The notes beneath the pieces were generated by a model. That model was not told the DNA's origin and did no database searches. It saw only the letters and a list, made by a program, of their open reading frames with translations. DNA of 64,000 nt, taken from Prorocentrum cordatum. Its lineage: Eukaryota; Sar; Dinophyceae; Prorocentrales; Prorocentraceae. Positions 1 through 10,303 of the stretch are shown here, in pieces. Both the position numbers and the translations under genes were made by a program. The DNA lies in the NCBI GenBank assembly GCA_963575745.1, contig CAUYUJ010012558.1, positions 62,001 through 126,000 on the forward strand, in the 5' to 3' direction. Position 1 is the first letter of the stretch; every line of letters starts with the position of its first letter.

Positions 1-171
1 AGAGAGAGGGTAGGGAGGAGGTCGGTCGGTCGCTCTGCCCTGTAAAGTGTTGTCACACTGGCAACCCCGTCGAGCAAGGATAATTGTCTAATTCATCACC
101 GCCTGATCCGCCAATCTTCCCAGCAAAAGAAATCTGAAGTCCCTGGCTTGGACACCAAAGAAGTGTCCTCC

Positions 172-285
172 CTCCTCCTTCCTCCGCCTCCTCCTCTTCC
201 GCCTCCTCCTCCTCCTCCTCCTCGTTATCCTTCCTCCTCCTCCTCGTCCTCCTCCTCCTCCTCCTCCCCCTCCCCCCCCTTCTGA
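172..285. repeat. TCC-rich microsatellite
   Basis: Imperfect TCC/CCT triplet tract with interrupting CGC and TTCC units. The long serine-rich or glutamate-rich frames across it are products of the triplet repeat and are not taken as genes. Confidence 0.9.
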
Positions 286-784
286 AGGAATGCAAGAAAT
301 CTGGGAAAACTATGGGAACAAATGAAAACACAATGAAACTGAAGTGCTTGAAGCGAAAGTTGTACGAAAACCATGGGGAAAACCCAGAAAACAAACGAAC
401 ACACAAAAAAGGCTCCACAGAGATTGCGGGCTTTCCCTTCGGGCTTATTCCTTGGGACGGCGTTCCCTGGAATATTTGTTGTTTTTGGTTTGTCAACTGA
501 ATATCCGAACAGTTTCGCTTCCAGCACCTCGGTTTCTTTGGTTTTTCTGTTTGCCCAATGGTTGTCCCAAAGTTTGTGGTGTTTCCCACCGCCAACATAC
601 GGAATGTATGTGTATCTCGCCCACACGACGATGAGGACGACGAGGACGAGGATGACGAGGAAGAGGACGAGGACACAAGAGAGAGAAGAGCACAAGAGAA
701 CGCTCAAACAGAAAATCACAACAACAATACAAAACATAACATCATACAACTCGCACGTTCGACACGCCCCCCGTTAGGCCCGTA
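286..784. other. No gene seen
   Basis: A-rich, non-repetitive sequence with short overlapping frames and no recognisable protein; a short GAC/GAG triplet tract lies at about 625-680. Confidence 0.5.
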
Positions 785-843
785 TACCCATACACGCATA
801 TATTTACATATCTATACATATATATACATGTACTACATCGGAT

Positions 844-891
<48 letters not shown>

Positions 892-949
892 GTTGTACGT
901 ATATATACATATAGATTGCATGAACTCTCCCTGTCAGTCTATATATTTT

Positions 950-981
<32 letters not shown>

Positions 982-1051
982 CCCCTTCTCTCTAAATATA
1001 CATGTGTGATCTCTCGCTATGTCTCTCTCTCTCTCTCTGTGTCTCTCTCGG

Positions 1052-1084
<33 letters not shown>

Positions 1085-1142
1085 ATATATATCCTCTCGG
1101 TCTCTCATGTTTTTCGGTTTCTCTCTCTCTCTCTCTCTCTCA
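785..1142. repeat. (TA)n and (CT)n microsatellites
   Basis: A TA dinucleotide tract (about 790-915, longest run 850-890) is followed by CT dinucleotide tracts (about 945-1140) broken by TGTCTCTC units. No coding content. Confidence 0.9.
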
Positions 1143-1734
1143 CTCTGTCCGTAAGAGGTAGGAGCATGGTGAAAACCCGAAACATCCACACGCAGCAGGA
1201 CTGGGAGGATGAGCAGGATGATGCTGATGTTGTCGATGATTATGTTGATGCTGATGGTGATGGATAGAAATGCGCACAACCACTGAAGGTGGGACTCGCC
1301 TGTCGCGTGGGCCTTCGTAACCTCTTCGTGCAGGTCGGACGCCTCGTATGTAATCTCTTATGGTGTCAACGAGATTTAGTTTGCCCCAACCTGGCTGTCG
1401 TTTGAGAGCTGCTCGCAGCACACGGCTGCAGGGAAAACTGCGCAGTCGGCCCTCGACTCAGAAGTGGTGCGCGTTCGAAGGTGCTGTGCGACATTGTGGA
1501 GGTCTGGCGTTCAAATCAGAACTAATGCATGTTGGCCCAGGTGTCGCCACTTATCGCCCATGAGCGCAGGATGCTTGCAGCGGCTCGGCGGACCTTCATC
1601 CCCTCTCCCACTCAGATACGATGCGCGTCTGCGTGCGTTCCAACATGTTTTTGAGCCGATGTGGCGCGACACGGCCCGAACCTTCTTGTCCTTCATCAAA
1701 CTGCGTTTGCTGGGGGGCGCCAGATACGGTCGAG
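1143..1734. other. No gene seen
   Basis: Mixed-composition sequence with only short overlapping open frames. It leads into the dispersed repeat at 1735. Nothing recognised. Confidence 0.4.
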
Positions 1735-1930
1735 AAGCTGTGCTTCGCGTGTCGTAGCGGCGGCCCCGGCGACACGCTATCCCCTGCAAGCGCTTGCCGT
1801 ATCGCTCTACTCCGCGGGGCGGGTGGTCTCGAAAGGCTCGGGGCGTTGACGCTTGGGAGTGGGGACGTGGATAACGTGCCGCGCCGAAGCTTGAAGGACA
1901 GAACCGGCGGAGCGACTCGCCAAGCAAGCG
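1735..1930 (+). repeat. Dispersed repeat family A, copy 1
   Basis: The block has a palindromic core GCGTGTCG...CGACACGC around GCGGCCCCGG, followed by CGCTAT-CCCTGCAAGCG and a stretch with CTCCGCGGGGCGGG and GGCTCGGG. The same order of motifs recurs near 2190, 42630 and 43850, so this is a dispersed non-coding family. The inverted 8-bp arms could form a hairpin. No transposase or target duplication was found. Confidence 0.65.
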
Positions 1931-2189
1931 TTTCTGAGCGTATCCCAACCTACCCATACTGGCCAGGCCGATTGGCCTGGCCAACATCGGCGCTTGCGGA
2001 TGCCAAAACCTCGGGCTGCGCGTGTTCTTTCACGACGTAGGCCCCGAGAGCCCTCTGCCGCGACCTGAGCACTGGCCTCCTTTCGCCTCGACAAGCATTT
2101 TTTGACGCCGGCCAGATACTCACACCTTGTCACAGAAAGCAAGGGTTATCTTTCTGCTGCGGGGGAAGAAGCATACCGCTACGGTCGGG

Positions 2190-2360
2190 CATGTTTGCCT
2201 GGCGTGTCGCAGCCGCGGCCCCGGCGACACGCGATGCCCTGCAAGTGGACGATGCCAGGAAAATTCACGAAGGTAAAGCCTGGTGATTCGGGAGTGGAAA
2301 GCGTGTCGCGCCGAGGCACTGGGGACCAGAACCTGCGCAACGACACGCTATCCATCAGTT
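2190..2360 (+). repeat. Dispersed repeat family A, copy 2
   Basis: Contains GCGTGTCG and CGACACGC arms around a GCGGCCCCGG core, followed by ATGCCCTGCAAG and a second pair, GCGTGTCGCG and CGACACGCTATCC. It diverges from copy 1 after about 60 bp. Confidence 0.6.
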
Positions 2361-2479
2361 CCCGACCGTAAGATCTTTCCTGGGGCAAGCTCGGACACGG
2401 ACTCCAGAGCAAATCTGGCCGTGGCGGAACGCACCCCGAAAGGCCCCAAAAGGGCCCTGGTAGGGTGAGAACGACGGAA

Positions 2480-2885
2480 GCGCATCTATGTCGGCTGATC
2501 TTTTATATCGCCTGGAAATATTTGTGGCTGGCGCCCCCCTAGCTTACGGCGCAAGAAGCCCCAGGCAATGCGAAGGGGGGTCACCATGTTTTGGTGGGTT
2601 TCCACCTCCTGCTGAAGAGTGGGAGGAAGACCCCATCGGGGCCCCCAAATCCTTTCAGATCCACCCAAGGCGCACAAAACGTTCACACACCCTTCCGATA
2701 CTCGCTGTCCCCTCCTCATCGACCTTAGACCCCAACGAGGAGCAGGACAAGGCGACCCGTCCAGTTCTGACCCCATTGAACCAAAACTTCTGGTGGATGG
2801 ATTTGTCCTCGCCGCGGGCCCCAGAGAGAATTGGGTGTTCTGGGAATCTCCTCGGGGGGAACAAATTCAACATGTTGGAGGAGCC
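2480..2885. other. No gene seen
   Basis: Unique-looking sequence with three competing open frames and no recognisable domain. Confidence 0.35.
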
Positions 2886-4080
2886 TGTTCTGGTCGCAAA
2901 CGCACTACACATAATGAACTTGTACACCCGCCACAAAAAACAAATCAACGTGTACACCCGCCATAAAAAAAAGAAACAACGTACAAATCCGCCACAAAAG
3001 GAATCAATTGGTAAATCCTACGGAAACTCCACACAAAAAGGAATCCGAATGAATTGTCTTCCACGCAAGGACACGTCGAAACTCCGTTCATCAAGAACCC
3101 GATTCCAATATCTCACCAGAAGAATCCGATTGAAAACTTTTACAAACCGAATCCAAACGAAATCCTGCACATAAAGAATCCAGATGATATCCGCTACAAC
3201 CGGAATCTGGCTTATCATAATCTGACTAAAATCACCTTCCCTGCATTTTTGAGTTTCTTGAACCTCTTCAATCGTTTGATCGAGTCTCTATTTATTTGTT
3301 ATATATACATATACATACGTATATGTGAAAACAAGTTTCGCTTGATACTCTCTGAAAACGCACAACAGCCGACATGAAAATGCACGAGGAACGAAATCAT
3401 TGGATTTAAAAACTCGGATGGAACCACAGGCGAAACCTGATCATTCGATTTCGGAAATTCCACACATTGCTTGTTATAAAACAATGTGGGTGGAATTCTG
3501 ATGAGGCCCACCACGAAAGGACGCATATTGAAATCCTTCACACAATGGATCCCGTTGAAACCAACCACACAAATATTTAAATGGAAATCCTCCTCGCACG
3601 GAGCGCGACTGAAATCATCGACAGAACTAATTATACTGAAGTGCTCCTCAACAAGGCCGTCTATTGAAATCCTCTACAAATGGTCTCTACTGAAATCCTC
3701 GATTAAAGGGATCCTTTTGACATCCTCAAAAACGAATCTGGTCAAAAACCTCTTGCATAAAAGAAGCGTATTGCAATCCGTTGCAAAAGGAATCCGGCTG
3801 AAAACCCCATACAAAAGGAATCTGATAAAAATCCTTCACACCAGGCATTCTATTGAAATCCTCGACAAGAAGGAACCCGATTGACATCCTTTACAAAAAA
3901 AATCCGGTTGAAATCGTCTGCAAAAGAAATCCGCTGGAAATCCTCTACGACCGAAAGATCCGTGAAATCCCGCAGAATGGGAATCTTATTGAAGTCCTAC
4001 GCAACAAGGAGTTCTATTGAACTGGTTCTTGTGAAATCCTCTGCAAACAGAATCGCCGTGTATTTCGCCATCCTATTCCT
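2886..4080. repeat. Degenerate 28-30 bp minisatellite
   Basis: A strongly diverged tandem array. Units approximate GAATCCGATTGAAATCCTCT followed by ACAAAAG. The recurring GAATCC, TTGAAATCC and CTACAAA words keep a spacing of about 28-30 bp. The left edge (2920-3000) has a shorter related unit, TACACCCGCCACAAAAAA. Overlapping frames are repeat translations and contain no domain. Confidence 0.75.
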
Positions 4081-4109
4081 GATTCAGAAAAATTCGCTTA
4101 CTCTTCCAC

Positions 4110-5890
4110 ATAATGAAGATGCGTTCGACCCCCCACGACAGTACTACTCCTCTGCCGCCGCCGCTACCCTTCGCTGGCCAAGGGGCTGATGGTGGTGGAT
4201 GTGGAAGTGAATTCGGCCCTTCCTACCGTCACCACCACTCACTTCTACGCGTGCTTCTACTCATGCTGCAGCTGGTGCCGCCACGCCCCCACCGCCGCCA
4301 ACGCTACTCCACAACCAGGACTACGCCGGCACCATCACCACCCCCTCTGGGCCTGGGTGATGGTGGCGGCGGTGATACTGGCGGCGTTGGAGGCGATCCC
4401 ACTGCCACCGCCGCCGACACCTCCTGATTCTACGAACTTACGCGCGTGCGACTTCCGAGCGCCACCACTCACTACTACAACGGTTGTCAGCAATGGTGCG
4501 ACACCACCACTGCCGCTCGAACCATTGCACCACCACCACCAGCGGTACTCCACCGCCACCGCCGCTACCCGTCCTGGGCCAGGAATGGAGATGGTGGCGG
4601 CTTTGCACACCCTTCCAATGCCACACGCGCCACCATCGGTTGACACTTACGGGGCGGATGCAACCGCCGCCAGCACATTTGAATACGCCGCCGCACATCC
4701 GACCTCACCACCACCTCCAATGCCTCTTCTGAGTGAAGGAGGTGGCGGTGGTGGTTGTGGTGGTGGATGCGATCTCCCCCCCCCGCTACCGCCAGCACCT
4801 CCATCGAGGGGAATGGACGGCCAGCAGAAGCAGAGAGATAAGAGGATGAGGGTAAAGCTGTGCAGTTGCGGAACTTTCTACTGTCGTTGCGGCCGCCGCA
4901 ACTGCATCAACAGCCGCCACCATCCTGCCAAATCGCCGCCGCCACTACCCTTTTCTTGACCAAGGATGGCGGCCGCAGCGGTGGATGTGATGGTGGATGC
5001 GACGCCATCCTGCCAACGCCAACACTCAAGTCCACGAGTGCCTTTCCTGACGGTGTAACTACCCGCTGTTATCATCGCCTCCGTCGCCGCAATTATCTCG
5101 TTATTAATTCTACTCCGCTGCCACCACCACCACCACTCGTTTTGGATAAGCGGGTGGCGGTGGTGGTGAGGGCAATGGTTGCGGTGGTGGCGGCGTTCCC
5201 AATGCCACCACCACCACCACCACCACCAAGTTATACTAGTGCGCGCGCGGCTGGTTTCACCACCGCCGCCACCGCCATCGCTCAAATCGCACCGCCGAAC
5301 TTTGTGCATGTGGGGGTTGGCAGTGGTGGCCGTGGTGGTGGTCGAGGCGCCTCCTCTCCAATCGCTACGATCACGCTGCCAACGTCTGCGAATGCGTCCA
5401 CTGCTGTTGTCTGTGCCGCGACCACCACCTCCGCCACCACCAGTGCTCCCCCTCCCCCCTCCCTATCCCGCGGCCAACACTGCCTTTGGCAGGCGATGGT
5501 CGCGGTGGCGCTGGAGGCGATCCTCAACTACCGCTACCGCTACATCCGCCAACACCCGGCCATACTTCCTCGGTTGCTTCTACCACCAACGTGTATACTA
5601 CTCCACCGACCCCCCGCATCCTTTCAAGGTCACTGTGGGCGGCACATTTGGTTGCGACGATTGTGAGTGCGACCCCCATCAGCAGACTGTGGACATTCCT
5701 GTAATTGCTGCTATCACCACCAGCACACCCACCATCAACACCACAGCCAATACCTCCCCATCGCCACCGGATAATAGGCGTGGCGGTGATGGTGGGGCCT
5801 CCGTTTCTACCACCGCGACCCCCACATCCAGCACATCATATGGTTCCTATCAATCGGTCATTCTTTCAGCCGTAACCAAAGCCACGAAGT
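4110..5890. repeat. GGT/ACC triplet-rich region with higher-order copies
   Basis: About 1.8 kb alternates between GGTGGCGGTGG-rich and CCACCGCCGCC-rich segments, giving open frames in several phases on both strands. Blocks of the form GGTGGCGGT...GGCGATC...CCACCGCC recur near 4360, 4586, 4735, 4963, 5150, 5318, 5490 and 5775. That suggests an old tandem structure of about 150-230 bp. The predicted His/Pro/Ala/Gly-rich peptides are low-complexity, and I do not call a gene. Confidence 0.6.
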
Positions 5891-6060
5891 AAAACCCTGA
5901 GCCAAGCCAACACAGCAAGCCACATCGGTATAGAAAACAATAGTTATTGTCCACCAGAGGTGGGGAGGCTCGGAGACCTCGTGGGCCGTTTTGCTTAGAA
6001 CGTCGGGCCACCGAAAAGACATGGCAAAGCAACAATGACATTCAATGAAAGGGGAGGAGG

Positions 6061-6175
6061 GTGATATATCTCTATATATATATATATATATATATATCTG
6101 TATACATATACATATACATATATAGAAGGAGAGAGAGAGAGAGAGAGAAAGGAAGAAAGAAAGAAAGAGATAGGG
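6061..6175. repeat. (TA)n and (GA)n microsatellites
   Basis: TA-rich tract (6061-6125) followed by GAGA/GAAA (6127-6175). The neighbours 5893-6060 and 6180-6390 are unique sequence without a recognisable gene. Confidence 0.85.
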
Positions 6176-6394
6176 TGTCGAACTCTACACACCGACGCTT
6201 CTTCCGGCCCCGCGTTGGAATTTGCACTGGAGAGCGGATCCCGGTGTATACGGGACCCTGGTTTATACATGTTTCGTTGTTGTCCCGGGACATCGGGGAA
6301 ACAAGTATACACCACACCACCCCAGCGTCGTCCTCGACCCTCCGGAAAACCTGGGATTGAAAAACAGCCCGCCACTGGTAATGTACATGTTCCA

Positions 6395-6399
6395 GTTTC

Positions 6400-6485
<86 letters not shown>

Positions 6486-6489
6486 AAAA

Positions 6490-6522
<33 letters not shown>

Positions 6523-6790
6523 CATCATAAGGATGAGGAGGACGACGACGACGCCGAAGAGGGGTGGGGGAGGGGGGAAGGATGAGGAAGCGTATGGGAA
6601 GAAAGGAAGGGGAGAAGGAGAAGGAGGAGGAGGTTGAGGAAAAGGAGGAAAGGAATACAACTGGTGACGCGGGGAGAACGGAAGAGAAGTTAGAGAAGGG
6701 GGGAGGATGGCTGGAGGGGGAGGGGCAGAGGGCCGAAGAAGCGGATGAGGAGGAAAAGGAAAGGATGAGGAGGAGCCCTCGGATGCCGAA
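6395..6790. repeat. (GA)n then GGA-rich tract
   Basis: Uninterrupted GA dinucleotides (about 6400-6525) grade into an imperfect GGA/GAA purine tract up to about 6780. This gives very long polypurine sequence on the plus strand. Confidence 0.9.
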
Positions 6791-7085
6791 ATCACTTTCG
6801 AACCATGCCAAGATTAACGAAGGCAGCCAAGATTAACGAAGGCAATCCGCACGAAGCCCAGGCCCGCACTGCCCTAACATGCGAATGAGCAGGAGCACGA
6901 CGTTCGTCGACGTCGGCCTCGCAGGGAGAGGACTTACGGGGAAGAGGCCAGACAGCACAGGCCTCGAATTACTACAAGTGGGCCCTGCGGCGCCCAGCGC
7001 GCCAGCCAACGGCCGCTCCCCGAATGTGACAAGCAAAGCGGGGGAACAAGATGAGTGCACCTGCCCGGCCCTCGCCCCTCCCTCC

Positions 7086-7282
7086 CATCCCTCCCTCCTT
7101 CCCATTTTCTCCCCCCTCCTGTTCATCCTCTCCTCCTCCTCCTCCTCCTCCTCCTCCTCCTCCCTCTCTCCCTCCTCCCTCCCTCCTCCTCCTCCTCCTC
7201 CTCCTCCTCCTCCTCCTCCTCCCCCTCTCCGTCCTCCTCCTCCTCCTCCTCCTCCTCCTCCTCCTCCTCCTCCTCCTCCTCC
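7086..7282. repeat. (TCC)n microsatellite
   Basis: About 200 bp of TCC/CTC triplets with short interruptions. The flanks 6791-7085 and 7283-7480 are unique sequence with no recognisable gene. A second TCC patch (7480-7560) and a GGA patch (7600-7710) follow. Confidence 0.9.
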
Positions 7283-7727
7283 CCTCGACCACAATGACGA
7301 CGACTGCAAGGGAAGCAACACAAGCCACCCACACACACCCCACATCAAATTCAACAGGTTCAAAGCCTCCCCCTGGGGCCTGCGGCCCGACGCCCGCCGT
7401 CGGTTGTTTGTGCCCCTGGCGAAGGTCTTGGCAAATTGCACAAAACACAACCGCCGAGCGGAGGGTCATAACCTTGTGTGCACCCCTCTTCTCCCTCCCC
7501 CTCCTCCTCCTGCTCCTTCCCCTCCTCATCCTCCTCCTCCTCTTCCTCCCTCCTTTCTCCAGCCCCACTCCCCTGGAGCAGGGCGAGGAGGACGGGGCTG
7601 GAACAGAAGGGCAGAGAAGGAGGGGGGGAACGAGGGGGAGGACGGGGAGTAAAAGGATAAGAAGGAGGAAAAAGAGAAGGAGGAGGGGCAGGAGGAGGAC
7701 GAACCGGAGGAGAACAGCATGCAGGTG

Positions 7728-7872
7728 GCGATCTGCACCACAGCGACTATGTACACCACAATGCTCGCGTACACCACGGCGCGCGTGCACACCACCGGGT
7801 CTGCGTATACCGCAACATCCGTGCAGAACGCAGCGCACGTGTACAGTACAGTGCTTGCGTGCACCACAGCGC
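7728..7872. repeat. 18-bp minisatellite
   Basis: About eight diverged 18-bp units of the form GCGTACACCACGGCGCGC, GTGCACACCACCGGGTCT, GCGTATACCGCAACATCC and so on. The array touches the 3' end of the ORF1-like pseudogene. Confidence 0.8.
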
Positions 7873-9219
7873 CTTCCTTCTTCATGTGTTCAACGCATTG
7901 CTGCCAGAGGAGACCCCAGTACCGGTTATTTTTCCGAATGTCTGGGGTCGCCTCCATCGAGCACGAATGAGGTGACGCTGATGCGATTTCTCCGTCCACG
8001 CGAGGACCTCTGTCCGCGCCCTGTCCAAAAACGTCTTCGCGTGCAGGTTGGAGCCAGATTGGATCGAGCAGCTTCGGTTCAGGCTTTACGCCTTGGCTTC
8101 GGCGTACATGGCCATATCCTTTGGCATGTTGACCGCGCCAGCCTTCGCATGCGCATGCATCACTGAGACCAACATCTTGTTAGAGAACCCGCCGACCCAT
8201 ACCTTGCATGGAACAGTATATGCTTGGTCATTGGCAGGGCCGCCAGCGGATGTTGGCGCACTGGAGGCTAACGCGGTAGAACGAAACGAGGGAGGGCGCA
8301 GTCGACGGCGGGAGAGACACGACTTTCAACTTAATATCGAGGTTGGCTTCGAGCCTGGCCTCCAGCTGCTCGAGCACCGCTGATGACTAAGCTTGTTCCA
8401 CCGCCTGACGAACCGGGCGCTCCTGCTGGTCCGTCCTCGCGCTGATATTTGCAATGGCGTCGTCGTGCGTCCTCAGGGTCTGGTCGCCTTCGGTCTCGAC
8501 GGCGACGGCTTCCTTCTTCCTGTCGGCCTCCATGCTTTTCATGAAATTCATCCGCTCGGCGAGAGACGGTTAGGTATATCTTCCTTGGATGGATCAGGAA
8601 CTTCGTGAGATTGGCTGTCGCCATCGGAATCGTCGGTGCTTTCCTTCATCTCGCTTCCTCTAGCCGTGGGCGACGGCAAGTCGTCTTTGTCCATGTCGTA
8701 CTTCAACGGTGGCTCACGCTCCTGCGGGGGAACGGTGGGAGAGCCAGGATGAAGAGCGCCAGCGAGAGGTGCCCCCACAGGGTCGAGGCCATCGGCCTCC
8801 AGCGCACCTTAGGCGTCGAGAAAGCCCTGGGATCCGCCGTCGTTCATGCAGGGGTTCTTGCTGGCCGATCCCTTTTCATCCACGGTGGTCTTCTCATCGT
8901 CCGAATCAGGGACAACGGGCGTCTTATGTAGTGGGCCATCAGGGTGAGCTTCAGCGGCAACCGCACTTCCACGCTTCCGTCGATGATGTGCCCACGGGCC
9001 TTTGGCGCCTAGCGGGTCGAAGCTTTTGTCTTTGTGACCCTTGCCCTTGTCGTTGCCATCCTTGCCGTTCTTGCCGCCTTGCTTCCCCTGTCTGGCATAC
9101 ATCTGCGTGGGCAGCATGGCCTCTGAAGCAGGGCCAAAAGGCGATGGCTGTTGGCGTTCTGAGCTCCCATCGCTACTCTTCACTGGAGGCATAGATGCTG
9201 CCTCTGCTGGGCTGGCCAT
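7862..9219 (-). pseudogene. Retroelement ORF1-like pseudogene
   Basis: Read on the minus strand, an ATG at 9219 opens a Ser/Pro/Lys-rich hydrophilic frame. It meets a stop at 8811-8809 (TAA) and stays open in the same phase to 8548. There the sense moves one phase over to a segment beginning MNFMKSMEAD, which ends at a TAG near 8391. Further sense follows (coil-like LEQLEARLEANLDIKLKV), then after another phase change a block containing KVWVGGF and AKTFLDRARTEVLAW, and finally IRKNNRYWGLLWQQ. KVWVGGF resembles the first strand of an RRM-type fold, a common ORF1 component. The order (acidic N-terminus, coil, RRM-like block, basic end) is what I expect of a LINE ORF1 in dinoflagellates. Multiple stops and phase changes mark it as dead. 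No linked ORF2 follows downstream on this strand. Alternative: a diverged host gene with unrecognised introns. Confidence 0.5.
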
Positions 9220-9356
9220 TACCAGACTGACTGGTGTGACGCGCGTGGGGCCAAAAAGGGAGAACAACTGAAGGTGCCCGCCATCGCACGACACGCTGGA
9301 ACGCTCGCAAGAGAGCTGCCCACTCGCAAGAGAGCTGCCCACTCCCACTTGAACCA

Positions 9357-10170
9357 AAATGGCAACGGAGGAGGAGGAGAAGGAGGAGGAGGAGAAGGAA
9401 GGAAGGACGAAGCAGCAGAAAGGAGGATGAGAAGAAGCATGGGGATTAGGGAGGAGGAGGCGGGGGAGGAGAAGAGGGAGGAGGGACGAGGAGGAGAGTG
9501 GAGAAAAGAGGGGGAGGACGGGGGAGCGCGCGCAAGTGCACTCTTCTTGCTAACCTCGTGGGACCTTGCCCTCCGACTCGGCCAGATAGCCCGCTTTGGC
9601 CAGCCTCCTGAGAGAACGCCCCTTGCGGCGCGTGCTGTCGAGCGGCTCCCGGTTGTCCCATTCTCCCTCCTCGTGCTCCTACATCTAACTAGGAACTGGG
9701 GGGGGGGCGCTCAATCCTCCCTGCTCCTATCCTTACTCATCCCTCCTGCCTCGCCCCTTTCTCCTCCTCCTCCACCACCTCCTCCTCCTCCTCCTCCTCT
9801 TGCTATGACCCCTCCTCCTCCTTTTGCTATTACCCCTTTCTCCTCCTCCTCCTCCTCCTCCTCTTCCTTTCTTCCTTTCCCTTCGGCTTCCTACTCCACC
9901 TCCACCTCATCCACCCTTCCTCCTTGCCCGTCCTCCGTCGCCCCCCCCCCCCTTCCCCCTTCTCCCTCCATCCCTCACGGCAGACAGCTGTTGCAGCGCC
10001 AGGCTGAATCCCAAAAGATCCTCCCTCCCTCCTGCTGCCCACTCCCTACCCTCATGGCCCCCCCTCCATCCCCCGCCCCGTCCGTCACCCGCACGCTCAA
10101 TCTCCCCAACCTTTCCTCCTTTCCCCCACCCCTTTTCTTTCCCCTCCACCTCCCCTTTCAATACGCGATC
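9357..10170. repeat. GGA and TCC tracts downstream of the CFA gene
   Basis: GGA-rich 9357-9520, a short unique stretch 9521-9740, then TCC/CCT-rich sequence 9741-10170. It lies immediately beyond the stop codon of the CFA synthase gene and contains nothing recognisable as coding. Confidence 0.8.
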
Positions 10171-10303
10171 CCTGGAAGAACCGACCCTCTATCCAAGGCC
10201 GTGTGTTCATCCCGGGCCGTTCCGACCCCCCCCCCGCTTCCCATGCTCCTGCCCCTCTCGGCTGGGGGCAGGCGAGCGCCCCTGCGCCTGCGCGAGGCGG
10301 GGC

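Noticed and set aside
4189-5892. Three overlapping plus frames rich in His, Pro and Ala
   Set aside because: They follow from the GGT/ACC triplet composition. Several phases are open on both strands and no start context or domain is visible.
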